64,000 nucleotides of DNA from DATJIG01 sp035493495 (GCA_035493495.1 DATJIG010000257.1:13467-77466), one strand, 5' to 3'. Counted from the stretch's first letter, positions 34,893-43,381 are shown. Made by a program: numbers and translations. Notes: generated from the letters alone by a model not told the origin.

Positions 34893-35573
34893 TCAGTTCT
34901 TCCAGATCGGAGCTTTGAGCCCGGCGACGAACGCCTCGAAGGCAGCCGCCTCTTCGGGCGTGGGCGCGAAAGGGCGCGGTGGACGCACGGGTCCCCGGAC
35001 CGCGGCTACCGCCGGTCCGATCGGAAGGCCCGTCGCCGCCGTCTCGAGGCCGAGGCCGCGCTGACGACCGCCGGTGAGCTCGACGTAGACCTGGGCCAAC
35101 AGTTCGCAGTCGAGCAACGCGCCGTGCAGCGAACGCTGCGACAAATCGACCGAAAAGCGCCGGCACAAGGCGTCGAGCGACGCGGGCGAGCCCGGAAACT
35201 TCTTCCGCGCCATATCGACGGTGTCGACCACCTCGTTCGCGCGCAGGCCGTCGCGGTTGCAGAGCTTGATCTCGGCGCGAAGGAATTTGAGGTCGAACTC
35301 GGCGTTGTGGATCACCAGCGGCGAATCGCCGACGAACTCGAGAAAGTCATCGACCTTGTCGGCGAATCGGGGATGCGCCGACAGGAACTCGCGCGAAAGG
35401 CCATGGACCCGGAAGGCCTCCTCGGGGATGTCGCGATCAGGATTGAAGTAGGACTGGAACGTCCGGCCGGTGGGCAGACGGTTCGCGAGTTCGACACAGG
35501 CGACTTCGACGAGGCGGTGACCGACGGCGGGATCGAGGCCGGTGGTTTCCGTATCGAGAACGATCTCACGCAC
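34893..35573 (-). CDS. dnaQ: DNA polymerase III epsilon subunit (3'-5' proofreading exonuclease)
   Basis: DnaQ (226 aa) has Exo I VLDTETTGLDP, Exo II VIHNAEFDLKFL and Exo III-epsilon with H and D in SLHGALLDCELL. A Pro-rich linker leads to a C-terminal helix presumed to bind the alpha subunit. The start is GTG at 35573, three bases after the coaE stop. It converges with secB, with 18 bp between stops. Confidence 0.97.
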   Translation of the reverse strand: MREIVLDTETTGLDPAVGHRLVEVACVELANRLPTGRTFQSYFNPDRDIPEEAFRVHGLSREFLSAHPRFADKVDDFLEFVGDSPLVIHNAEFDLKFLRAEIKLCNRDGLRANEVVDTVDMARKKFPGSPASLDALCRRFSVDLSQRSLHGALLDCELLAQVYVELTGGRQRGLGLETAATGLPIGPAVAAVRGPVRPPRPFAPTPEEAAAFEAFVAGLKAPIWKN

Positions 35574-35576
35574 GCA

Positions 35577-36218
35577 TCAGGCTTTCCGTCGTTGCCGCGC
35601 CAGAATGGCGATTCGCGCGAGTCGACGCAAGCTGTCGCGCTTCGAGAGGCCTGTCGGAACGATAAAATCCGCGCGAGCGCGCTTGACGCGGTCAGGGATC
35701 TGGCGATCGAGAATCGCCTTCAGGCGCTCGGGCGTCTGGCCACCGCGGGCAAGAACCCGCGCGCGCTGCAGAGATTCGGGCGCGGTCACCACGATAACCT
35801 CGTGAACGCGGTCCTCGGCGCCGATCTCGTACAGAAGAGGAATGTCGAGAACGACGACCGGCCGGCGTGCCCGACGCGCAGCGGCAAGAAAGCGCTCGGT
35901 CTCTGCGCGCACGAGCGGATGCAGGATCGATTCAAGACGGGCAAGCGCCTGGGGATTTCCGAACACCAGGGACGCGAGCTTCGGCCGGCTGATTCCACCG
36001 TCGGCGCACGCCGCTGGGAAGGCGTCGCCGACAGGATCGACACCGTGGCCACCAGGCGCCAACAGCCGATGCACGGCGGTGTCCGACGAAAACACCGGCA
36101 CGTGCAGCCGCTTCAGGGCCTTCGCCGCCGTGGTCTTCCCCATACCGATCGAGCCGGTGAGGCCGAGGATATAGGGTCGCTCGGGGCGCAGCCGCCGCGT
36201 CAGCGCGCGGCGAACCAT
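35577..36218 (-). CDS. coaE: Dephospho-CoA kinase
   Basis: CoaE (213 aa) performs the last step of coenzyme A synthesis. The P-loop is GLTGSIGMGKTT, with VFSSDTAVHRLL and the VVLDIPLLYE strand. The ATG at 36218 overlaps the aroE stop (TGATG), which fixes the start; a basic N-terminal stretch of about 18 residues precedes the core. It is part of the maf-aroE-coaE-dnaQ operon. Confidence 0.96.
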   Translation of the reverse strand: MVRRALTRRLRPERPYILGLTGSIGMGKTTAAKALKRLHVPVFSSDTAVHRLLAPGGHGVDPVGDAFPAACADGGISRPKLASLVFGNPQALARLESILHPLVRAETERFLAAARRARRPVVVLDIPLLYEIGAEDRVHEVIVVTAPESLQRARVLARGGQTPERLKAILDRQIPDRVKRARADFIVPTGLSKRDSLRRLARIAILARQRRKA

Positions 36219-37060
36219 CAAAGGCCCTCGGCCAAGAAGCGCCGAAGTCCGCCGTCGAGTTCGGGCTCGACACCGAACCATGCGGTAAACCCGGCGCGCG
36301 CCTGATGAATGAGCATGCCGAGCCCATCGATCGCCACCAGGCCGCGGGCACGCGCCTGGGCGAGAAGTGCGGTCTCAAGGGGCGAGTAGACGCAGTCGAA
36401 GACGCTCGCGGCCGCCGGCAGGACGCCGAGGTCGATCTCAAGCGCAGGCTGCCCGCTCATTCCCAGCGTCGTGGTGTTCACCACCAGAGCCGCGTTGGCG
36501 AGCGCGCTGTTGCGGGCGACCCACGACAGCACGCCGATCCCGCTATTGAGGGCCATTGCGAGCTGCTCAGCCCGCTCACGGGTGCGGTTGACGAGACGGA
36601 TCTCGCGTACACCCGCGTCCTGCAGCGCAACGACGACGGCACGCGCCGCGCCGCCAGCGCCAATCACCACCGCCGGGCCGGCATCCGGCTTCCATCCCGG
36701 CGCAGAGGCCTTCAGGTGTTCGAGAAAACCGATCGCATCGGTGTTGGTGCCATGAAGCGTACCGTCGGTCTCCATCATGACTGTGTTCACCGCGCCGATC
36801 CGACGCGCGGTGGAATCCAGCGTGTCGACGGCCGCCAGCGCCGCTTCCTTATGCGGCACAGTGACGTTGACGCCGCGGAATCCCATCAGCGCCAGCATGC
36901 GCAGTGCCTGGGCGAAATGCGCTGGCGGGACTTCCAAAGGTACATAGGTGCCGTCGATTCCATAGCGTTGGAGCCAATAGCCGTGCAGCCGCGGCGACCG
37001 CGAGTGCCCCACGGGCCAACCCATCACACCGGCAAGCTTCGCCCGACCCGAGAGAATCAC
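36218..37060 (-). CDS. aroE: Shikimate 5-dehydrogenase
   Basis: AroE (280 aa) reduces 3-dehydroshikimate with NADPH. The shikimate site appears as GHSRSPRLHGYWL, NVTVPHKEAAL with the catalytic Lys and NTDAIGF with the catalytic Asp, and the cofactor loop as GAGGAARAVV. The GTG start overlaps the maf stop (GTGA) and the stop overlaps coaE (TGATG), so translation is coupled on both sides. Confidence 0.97.
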   Translation of the reverse strand: MILSGRAKLAGVMGWPVGHSRSPRLHGYWLQRYGIDGTYVPLEVPPAHFAQALRMLALMGFRGVNVTVPHKEAALAAVDTLDSTARRIGAVNTVMMETDGTLHGTNTDAIGFLEHLKASAPGWKPDAGPAVVIGAGGAARAVVVALQDAGVREIRLVNRTRERAEQLAMALNSGIGVLSWVARNSALANAALVVNTTTLGMSGQPALEIDLGVLPAAASVFDCVYSPLETALLAQARARGLVAIDGLGMLIHQARAGFTAWFGVEPELDGGLRRFLAEGL

Positions 37061-37650
37061 GCGGGGATCACTCCTTGGCTTCTCAAGAACGCAAGCAACG
37101 GAAGAAGCGGCATGCCCATGATCGTGAAGACATCGCCTTCGATGCGCTCGAAGAGCTGCGCGCCGAGGCCCTCGATCTGATAAGCGCCGACGGACGACAG
37201 AACCGCGTCGCCCGCCCGATCAAGATAGCCGTCGAGGAACACCTCGGAAAAGGGCCGCATAGTGAGCCGCGCCTCGTCGATGTGTTTCCACAGGCATTCG
37301 TTCCCACATTGGACGACCACCGCTGCGGTCAGGACATGCAGCCGACCACGGAGCGCGAGAAGCTGGTCCCGCGCCTCCGTCCGGCTGCGCGGTTTGTCGA
37401 AACAGCGTCCGTCACAGGTGAGCATCTGATCCGAGCCTATGACGAATGCACCGGGGTGGCGGACTACGACGTCTTCAGCCTTGGCACTGGCCAAACGGGC
37501 GGCGATATCGCCGACGGTCGCCGCCGTTGCCATCGACTGTTTGACCCGGTTTTCGTCGATGGACGATGGATCGATCACGAATGGAACGGCCGCAGCCCTC
37601 AGCATCTGCTGTCGTGACGCGCTGGCTGAAGCGAGGACCATGGAGGTCAT
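37057..37650 (-). CDS. maf: Maf family nucleotide pyrophosphatase
   Basis: Maf proteins (here 197 aa) hydrolyse modified or canonical NTPs. The N-terminal ASASASRQQML, VIGSDQML and the YQIEGLGAQLFE segment define the fold. The first ATG at 37650 is used, with a closer ATG at 37641 as an alternative. It is the first gene left of the probable origin and is transcribed away from it. The ppsR (DUF299) gene that often separates maf from the origin in this class is missing. Confidence 0.93.
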   Translation of the reverse strand: MTSMVLASASASRQQMLRAAAVPFVIDPSSIDENRVKQSMATAATVGDIAARLASAKAEDVVVRHPGAFVIGSDQMLTCDGRCFDKPRSRTEARDQLLALRGRLHVLTAAVVVQCGNECLWKHIDEARLTMRPFSEVFLDGYLDRAGDAVLSSVGAYQIEGLGAQLFERIEGDVFTIMGMPLLPLLAFLRSQGVIPA

Positions 37651-38043
37651 CAAGGGTCGCCCTGGCGGGGGGGCGATTTTCGCGAGTCGGGGATAAGTCG
37701 CACGTTATTCACCTCGGGCTCGAAACGCCGCCCGCACACCGCCGGTCGGTAAGTCACGTTTCACGCCTCGGGATCGAATCTACAGGTGCCCGGGAAGTCG
37801 GGAGCAAATCCGTCCCGGGCCGGTTATTCCCACGATTCGGAGGCATCGTGTCCCTCAAAAGAAACCGCGTATCGTAAGCATCGGCTTGGCATTTTATCCC
37901 CTTACCCACACAGTTTTGCACGTCGCCAAATTTGCTCACAGCTGCCACTGCATAAATCTCTTGATTGGAGAATCCCCTTTTTCCCCAGGACCAACTACAA
38001 CAACTACCTTTTTATAGATTCTTATAAGATTGAAGTAGAAACC
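37651..38043. other. Probable chromosomal replication origin (oriC)
   Basis: The gap between maf and hemE matches the oriC position in Caulobacter and relatives. DnaA-box-like nonamers occur at 37688-37696 (minus strand), 37705-37713 (TTATTCACC), 37824-37832 (TTATTCCCA), 37894-37902 (TTATCCCCT), 37902-37910 (TTACCCACA, 8 of 9), 37914-37922 (TTTTGCACG) and 37979-37987 (TTTTCCCCA). Five GANTC methylation sites start at 37684, 37776, 37834, 37970 and 38017. The right end (about 38008-38040) is A+T-rich and could be the unwinding element. No paired TTAA CtrA boxes were found. Genes on both sides point away. Confidence 0.75.
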
Positions 38044-39117
38044 GTGGCGAACGCCGTGCCTCTGTCCTCAATCACTCCCGTCTCCGACAAACGACTCCTC
38101 CGCGCTCTTTCCGGGCAAGCGGTCGATCGTCCCCCGTTCTGGTTTATGCGGCAGGCGGGACGATACCTGCCGGAGTACCGCGAGCTCAGGCAGCGGTCCA
38201 AAGACTTCATGTCGTTCTGCTACAGCCCATCGCTTGCAGCCGAAGCGACGGTGCAGCCGATCCGGCGATTCGGCATGGACGCCGCGATTATCTTTTCGGA
38301 CATCCTGGTGATCCCCGACGCACTCGGGCAGCGGGTAAATTTCGAATCCGGCCATGGTCCAATGCTGGACGCTCTGACGGGAGAGAGTCAGATCGCCGGT
38401 CTGACCCTGTCGCGGCTGCGGACGCGTTTGGGACCGATCTACGATGCGTTGGCGCTCACCCACACCAAGCTCGATCTCGATACCGCCCTGATCGGTTTTG
38501 CCGGCGCACCGTGGACGATTGCCTGCTACATGATCGAGGGTAGTGGCAGTGCCACCTTCTCGAAAGCCAAGGCATGGATCTACCGCTCGCCAGAGCGAAT
38601 GACGATGCTGTTCGATATTCTGGTCGAGGCGATCGCGGATCATCTCATCGCTCAGGTCGAGGCCGGCGCTGAAGTGCTGCAGCTGTTCGACAGCTGGGCC
38701 GGCGTTCTGCCAGAACGCGAATTCGAGCGCTGGTCGATCGAGCCTACGATGCGCATCGTAGGCAGGGTAAAATCGGTACACCCGCACGTGCCGATCATCG
38801 GGTTTCCTAACCGCTGTGGCGCCACCATCGGGCAGTACGCACGCATTACCGCAGTCGACGCCGTTCAGCTCGACAGCGGCACGCCAATCGGCTGGGCACG
38901 GACGCAGGTGCCGGCCAAGGTTGCGATCCAAGGCAATCTCGACCCTCAACTTCTTGTGGTCGGCGGGCCAGCGATGCTGAACGAGGCAGACCGGATCGTT
39001 CGAATCATGTCTGGGCAGCCATTCGTCTTCAACCTGGGGCACGGCATCGTTCCCGAGACTCCGCCCGAAAACGTAAGCCAGCTTTCGGCATTGCTGCGCG
39101 GAGAACGACCGGCATGA
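38044..39117 (+). CDS. hemE: Uroporphyrinogen decarboxylase
   Basis: HemE (357 aa) decarboxylates uroporphyrinogen III to coproporphyrinogen III. The hallmark RPPFWFMRQAGRYLPEYR is at residues 29-46, followed by IIFSDILVIPDALG and the GFAGAPWT motif. A GTG start at 38044 fits the family N-terminus; no in-frame ATG lies before the core. The stop overlaps hemH (ATGA). It borders the probable oriC, as in many alphaproteobacteria. Confidence 0.97.
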   Translation: MANAVPLSSITPVSDKRLLRALSGQAVDRPPFWFMRQAGRYLPEYRELRQRSKDFMSFCYSPSLAAEATVQPIRRFGMDAAIIFSDILVIPDALGQRVNFESGHGPMLDALTGESQIAGLTLSRLRTRLGPIYDALALTHTKLDLDTALIGFAGAPWTIACYMIEGSGSATFSKAKAWIYRSPERMTMLFDILVEAIADHLIAQVEAGAEVLQLFDSWAGVLPEREFERWSIEPTMRIVGRVKSVHPHVPIIGFPNRCGATIGQYARITAVDAVQLDSGTPIGWARTQVPAKVAIQGNLDPQLLVVGGPAMLNEADRIVRIMSGQPFVFNLGHGIVPETPPENVSQLSALLRGERPA

Positions 39118-40157
39118 GTGGGCGGGTCGGCGTTGTTCTTTTCAACCTTGGCGGGCCGGATCATCCGTCGGCGATCGAGCCGTTTCTCGTCAACCTGTTC
39201 AACGATCCGGCTATCGTCCGGTTGCCGCAGCCGTTCCGCTACATGATCGCGCGGCTCATCGCGCGCCGGCGCGCGCCACTGGCCACCGGCATCTACGAAC
39301 GACTGGGTGGATCGTCGCCGATCCTCGCGGAAACGCGGCGCCAGGCGGATGCGCTGACGGGCGTTCTGCCGCGGCAGCGGCCTGAGACGGAATTCAAGGT
39401 TGTCATTGCGATGCGATACTGGGCACCCCACAGCGGCGAAGCGGCGGCCGAGCTTGCCGCATGGAAACCGGACCGCATCGTCCTGTTGCCGCTCTACCCG
39501 CAATTCTCGACCACAACCACGGCGTCGTCGCTGCGGGATTGGACGCGAGCGGCGCGACGGCACAAGCTGACGGCGCCCACCAAAGCTCTGTGTTGCTGGC
39601 CGGCGCTGCCGGGGCTCGTTCGAAGTTACGTCGATAGGATCGCACCGCTGCTGCGCGACGATCCGTCACTGCGCGTCCTGTTTTCCGCCCACGGTCTTCC
39701 GGAGAAGATCGTGAAAGCCGGCGATCCTTACCCCGAGCAGGTGATGGTCACGACACGGGCTGTTCTCGACATGCTGGCCGGCGACGGACTGACCGACATC
39801 GATTGGACCGTCTGCTATCAGAGCCGGGTTGGCCCGTTGCGTTGGATCGGACCGTCAACCGACGACGAGATCCGTCGCGCCGGGGCCGACAAACGCGGAG
39901 TCGTCGTGGTGCCGATAGCGTTCGTGTCGGAGCATTCGGAAACATTGGTCGAGCTTGACCACGAGTACCGAAGGCTTGCCAATGCCGTTGGTGTGCGGCG
40001 CTACGAACGGACTCCGACGCCGTCTATCGCCGCACCGTTCATTGCCGGGCTTGCCGATCTTGTGCAGCGGGCTCTGTCGACACCGGAGGCGATGTTTGCC
40101 GGCTCGCCCCATGGCGCGTGTGTGCCGGGGTCAGCCTGCCCGCTGCTGGGCGGGTGA
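39114..40157 (+). CDS. hemH: Ferrochelatase
   Basis: HemH (347 aa) inserts ferrous iron into protoporphyrin IX. Visible motifs are LFNLGGPD at the N-terminus, LPLYPQFSTTTTAS, the catalytic His in FSAHGLPEKIVKAGDPYP, CYQSRVGPLRWIGPS and the Glu of SEHSETLVELDHE. The C-terminus carries extra Cys residues (GACVPGSACPLL) that might belong to a metal site, as some ferrochelatases bind 2Fe-2S; this is not established here. Confidence 0.96.
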   Translation: MSGRVGVVLFNLGGPDHPSAIEPFLVNLFNDPAIVRLPQPFRYMIARLIARRRAPLATGIYERLGGSSPILAETRRQADALTGVLPRQRPETEFKVVIAMRYWAPHSGEAAAELAAWKPDRIVLLPLYPQFSTTTTASSLRDWTRAARRHKLTAPTKALCCWPALPGLVRSYVDRIAPLLRDDPSLRVLFSAHGLPEKIVKAGDPYPEQVMVTTRAVLDMLAGDGLTDIDWTVCYQSRVGPLRWIGPSTDDEIRRAGADKRGVVVVPIAFVSEHSETLVELDHEYRRLANAVGVRRYERTPTPSIAAPFIAGLADLVQRALSTPEAMFAGSPHGACVPGSACPLLGG

Positions 40158-40170
40158 CGAGGAGGGAACG

Positions 40171-40602
40171 ATGACCTGGATTCTCTGGCTGAAGGCGTTG
40201 CACGTGATCGCGGTGATCGCGTGGATGGCCGGGCTTCTGTACCTCCCGCGGCTGTTCGTCTATCACGCCGATACCCGCGTCGGCTCCGACCTTTCGGAGA
40301 CCTTCAAGGTGATGGAGCGCCGGCTGCTGCGCGCGATCATCAACCCGGCGATGGTCGCAGTTTTCGCGTTGGGAATCGCCCTCGCCGCGGCCGAGGGTGT
40401 GGAAAGCCTCGGCGGCTGGTTCCACGTCAAGGTGTTGCTGGTGCTGATCCTCGCCGGAGTGCACGGCCTGATGGCGCGCTGGCGCAAGGAATTCGAGCGC
40501 GACGAGCGGGTCCACTCGGCCCGTTTCTTCCGTATCGCCAACGAGGTCCCGACGGTCCTGATGATCGCCATCGTCGTCCTCGCGGTCGTGAAGCCGTTCT
40601 AG
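40171..40602 (+). CDS. hemJ: Protoporphyrinogen IX oxidase HemJ
   Basis: HemJ (143 aa) is the membrane protoporphyrinogen oxidase of most alphaproteobacteria. Four hydrophobic helices are present, with the conserved H11 in LKALHVIAVIAWMAGLLYLPRLFVYH. GGAGGG upstream of ATG 40171 fixes the start. Clustered with hemE and hemH, it supplies the step between coproporphyrinogen oxidation and iron insertion. Confidence 0.93.
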   Translation: MTWILWLKALHVIAVIAWMAGLLYLPRLFVYHADTRVGSDLSETFKVMERRLLRAIINPAMVAVFALGIALAAAEGVESLGGWFHVKVLLVLILAGVHGLMARWRKEFERDERVHSARFFRIANEVPTVLMIAIVVLAVVKPF

Positions 40603-40655
40603 TGAAACGCCACGCCTTGCGGCGGTCCGCCGAGCGCCGTAGGCTCTGCCCCGCC

Positions 40656-40895
40656 ATGAAACCCGCCCTCGCCCTTTTGAGCCTGCTGCTGCTGTCCGGA
40701 TGCTTCGGATGGTTCGGGGACAGTGTTCCCGATCAGGTGAGCGGCGATTCCGACGGCGTGGTCTTCAAGGGCAGCGGCGACACCGACCGGCGAAATGCGG
40801 CGGCCGCGTACTGCTCGACGTTTAACAAGTCGGCGATCATCCTGCCGGCCGAGCGCAGCGACTCGAGCAGCCTCAGCCGCTTCGCCTGCCGATAA
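40656..40895 (+). CDS. Small lipoprotein of unknown function
   Basis: This 79-aa product has a signal peptide and lipobox LLSGC (Cys16), so a mature lipoprotein of about 64 residues is expected. The mature part is hydrophilic with two further Cys residues (AAAYCSTFNKSA and the C-terminal FACR) that could form a disulfide. I recognise no domain. It lies 53 bp after hemJ on the same strand. Confidence 0.65.
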   Translation: MKPALALLSLLLLSGCFGWFGDSVPDQVSGDSDGVVFKGSGDTDRRNAAAAYCSTFNKSAIILPAERSDSSSLSRFACR

Positions 40896-41019
40896 CGTGA
40901 TTGCCCAGGCCCGGCTGCGGGTTTGACAGAGCGGCCGGTTTTCGCTACAGATTCAGCCCATCTCGACGGCGTCCGGCTGACGCCGCAACAACAGAACCCC
41001 CGCGAACTTCCTTAATAAA

Positions 41020-41067
41020 ACCAAGCACTTAGCTTGGTAGGCCCGAGGCCAAAGCCTCATAGCCAAG
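41020..41067 (+). promoter_or_regulatory. Competing stem-loops in the rho leader
   Basis: ACCAAGC (41020-41026) pairs perfectly with GCTTGGT (41032-41038). The same CTTGGT (41033-41038) can instead pair with GCCAAG (41062-41067) around an inner hairpin GAGGC/GCCTC (41045-41049 with 41054-41058). The two folds exclude each other. They lie about 90-130 nt upstream of the rho start codon and could control transcription or translation of rho; this is inferred from base pairing alone. Confidence 0.45.
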
Positions 41068-41080
41068 GAAGCTGGTGCGA

Positions 41081-41154
41081 GCGGTCCCCCACCCCCTCCA
41101 TCGCCTCCCCACGCACGTTCTCCCTCATCGGTCAGCCCCCACATCGGTCCTCCA
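41081..41154 (+). promoter_or_regulatory. C-rich, G-poor rut-like segment upstream of rho
   Basis: These 74 nt contain about 41 C and 11 G residues and little potential for pairing, the character of a Rho-utilisation site. No Shine-Dalgarno precedes the rho ATG. Autogenous Rho-dependent attenuation of rho is well known in enterobacteria, and this leader would suit the same logic, though the function here is inferred. Confidence 0.5.
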
Positions 41155-42411
41155 ATGCACCTCCAAGAACTGAAGAAGAAATCCCCCGCAGAGCTCCTCA
41201 CCTACGCCGAGGACCTCAAGATCGAGAACGCGTCGACGCTCCGTCGTCAGGACATGATGTTCGCGATCCTGAAGCAGCTCGCCGAGAACGACACCGCGAT
41301 CTACGGCGATGGTGTCCTCGAGATACTTCAGGACGGGTTCGGGTTCCTGCGATCGCCCGAGGCCAACTACCTGCCTGGGCCTGACGACATCTACGTCAGC
41401 CCGTCGCAGGTGCGGCGGTTCGGTCTCAGGACCGGAGACACGGTCGAGGGACAGATCCGCTCGCCCAAGGACGGCGAGCGCTACTTCGCGCTGCTCAAGG
41501 TCAACACCATCAATTTCGAGCCGCCGGAGAACGTGCGGCACCGGATCAACTTCGACAACCTGACGCCGCTCTATCCCGACGAGCGGCTCAAGCTCGAAAT
41601 GCACGATCCGACCAAGAAGGATCTGACGACCCGCGTGATCGACCTGATCGCGCCGCTCGGCAAGGGCCAGCGCGCGCTGATCGTCGCGCCGCCGCGCACC
41701 GGTAAGACGGTGATGCTGCAGAACATCGCCCACGCCATCGCCGCCAATCATCCGGAGGTCTATCTCATCGTCCTCCTGATCGACGAGCGCCCCGAGGAAG
41801 TGACCGACATGGCTCGCTCGGTGAAAGGCGAGGTCGTGTCCTCGACCTTCGACGAGCCGGCGACCCGCCACGTGCAGGTCACCGAGATGGTGCTCGAGAA
41901 GGCCAAGCGCCTCGTCGAGCACAAGCGCGACGTGGTCATCCTGCTCGACTCGATCACTCGTCTCGCCCGCGCCTACAACACCGTCGTTCCCTCGTCGGGC
42001 AAGGTGCTGACGGGCGGTGTCGACGCCAACGCGCTGCAGCGCCCGAAGCGCTTCTTCGGCGCGGCCCGCAACATCGAGGAAGGCGGCTCGCTCTCGATCA
42101 TCGCGACGGCGCTGATCGACACCGGCTCGCGCATGGACGAGGTCATCTTCGAAGAGTTCAAGGGCACCGGTAACTCGGAAATCATTCTCGACCGCAAGCT
42201 CTCCGACAAGCGCACGTTCCCGGCGATCGACATCACCAAATCGGGCACCCGCAAGGAAGAGCTCCTGGTCGACAAGGGGACGCTTGCCAAGATGTGGGTT
42301 CTGCGCCGCATCCTGATGCCGATGGGCGTCACCGATGCGATGGAGTTCCTCGTGGGCAAGCTCAAGGAAACGAAGGAGAACGCCGGGTTCTTCGATTCCA
42401 TGAACACCTGA
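41155..42411 (+). CDS. rho: Transcription termination factor Rho
   Basis: Rho (418 aa) is the hexameric RNA helicase that ends transcripts. The N-terminal RNA-binding domain includes GFGFLRSPEANYLPGPDDIYVSPSQVRRF; the motor has Walker A APPRTGKT, Walker B VVILLDSITRLAR, the Q-loop region SSGKVLTGG and the R-loop GTGNSEIILDR. There is no insertion in the RNA-binding domain. A strong intrinsic terminator follows. Confidence 0.98.
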   Translation: MHLQELKKKSPAELLTYAEDLKIENASTLRRQDMMFAILKQLAENDTAIYGDGVLEILQDGFGFLRSPEANYLPGPDDIYVSPSQVRRFGLRTGDTVEGQIRSPKDGERYFALLKVNTINFEPPENVRHRINFDNLTPLYPDERLKLEMHDPTKKDLTTRVIDLIAPLGKGQRALIVAPPRTGKTVMLQNIAHAIAANHPEVYLIVLLIDERPEEVTDMARSVKGEVVSSTFDEPATRHVQVTEMVLEKAKRLVEHKRDVVILLDSITRLARAYNTVVPSSGKVLTGGVDANALQRPKRFFGAARNIEEGGSLSIIATALIDTGSRMDEVIFEEFKGTGNSEIILDRKLSDKRTFPAIDITKSGTRKEELLVDKGTLAKMWVLRRILMPMGVTDAMEFLVGKLKETKENAGFFDSMNT

Positions 42412-42437
42412 TTCCGACAATCAGACCGACGACAGCA

Positions 42438-42470
42438 GGCCCGGACCCAAGGTCCGGGCCTTTCCATTTT
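42438..42470 (+). terminator. Rho-independent terminator after rho
   Basis: A perfect 10-bp stem (42438-42447 with 42451-42460), CAA loop, is followed by TTTCCATTTT. It ends the hemE-rho direction of transcription. Confidence 0.9.
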
Positions 42471-42538
42471 CGCGCCCCAACAGCCGGGAACTCCGGTGCG
42501 ACTTCCCCGTTTCGCTCCGGCGAAAAAGGGAGTTCCCG

Positions 42539-42952
42539 ATGCCCGCGCCGTCCATTGCCACCGAAAAGGTCTGCTTCATCGTCGTGATGACGCGGGAGAT
42601 TCACGCCAAGGTCGAGCCGGTTCTGCCGGAAGGCGCCTACGACGACGGCGCGGATACCCAGTTCCGCGAGGTCCTCGAGGACTTCGCCAACGACGGCACC
42701 TACCAGGAGCTCCGTGAATTCATCGTCGGCCTCGACGACGACGAACGAGTCGAGCTCCTCGCATTGCTCTGGATTGGCCGCGGCGACTTCGACGCCTCGC
42801 AATGGGAGGACGCGGTGGCCGAGGCCCGTGATCGCGCCAATGCGCGCGAGCCCGACTACATCATCGGCACGCCTCTGGTATCCGATTATCTCGAGGAAGG
42901 ACTGTCTGCCTTCGATCTGTCCTGTCTGGATTTCGAGAAGCGCGACCTCTAG
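42539..42952 (+). CDS. DUF3775 family protein
   Basis: The 137-aa acidic protein matches the DUF3775 type by its ELREFIVGLDDDERVELLALLWIGRGDFD core and SDYLEEGLSAF ending. No catalytic motif is evident and the function is unknown. AAGGGAG upstream of the ATG supports the start. It opens the gene group between rho and mnmE. Confidence 0.8.
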   Translation: MPAPSIATEKVCFIVVMTREIHAKVEPVLPEGAYDDGADTQFREVLEDFANDGTYQELREFIVGLDDDERVELLALLWIGRGDFDASQWEDAVAEARDRANAREPDYIIGTPLVSDYLEEGLSAFDLSCLDFEKRDL

Positions 42953-43018
42953 CTTCGGGCTTCCGCCGCGTCCCGACTGGCACTAAAGTCCCCCCGACTT
43001 TGTCTTGTGGGGGACATC

Positions 43019-43378
43019 ATGATCAACATCGACCGTTATTTCTTCGGCCTGGCGGTGCTTGCCGCGCTCACCGGCATGACGCTCGGTATCGTCATGGCGG
43101 CACAGCAGAATTTCCAGCTGGCACCGGTTCACGCCCACATCAACCTGGTCGGCTGGGCTTCGCTTGCGCTGTTCGGGCTCGGTTACCGCACCGGTCTCGC
43201 CCGCAACGACGGGCTGGCGAAGCTCCACTTCGTGGTGGCCCTCGCCGGCGTCGTCGTGTTTCCAGTCGGCATCTACTACGCCGTGGCGCGCCAAATCGAG
43301 ATCGGCGCGATGGTCGGCTCGCTGCTCGTGATCGCGTCGATGCTGATCTTCGGAATCAACTTCCTGCGCGGAAAGTAG
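43019..43378 (+). CDS. Four-helix membrane protein with oxidase-like HxHxNLxGW motif
   Basis: The 119-aa protein consists almost entirely of four hydrophobic helices. The start of helix two carries HAHINLVGW, a motif reminiscent of haem-binding helices in haem-copper oxidase subunit I and similar proteins; such short proteins are sometimes annotated as cytochrome c oxidase. It is far too short to be a functional oxidase subunit I. GGGGGA precedes ATG 43019; an in-frame GTG 12 bases upstream is less likely. Function unknown. Confidence 0.7.
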   Translation: MINIDRYFFGLAVLAALTGMTLGIVMAAQQNFQLAPVHAHINLVGWASLALFGLGYRTGLARNDGLAKLHFVVALAGVVVFPVGIYYAVARQIEIGAMVGSLLVIASMLIFGINFLRGK

Positions 43379-43381
43379 AGA

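Noticed and set aside
37651..38043. CtrA boxes in the origin region
   Set aside because: No TTAA-N7-TTAA pair is present, so Caulobacter-type CtrA silencing is not claimed.
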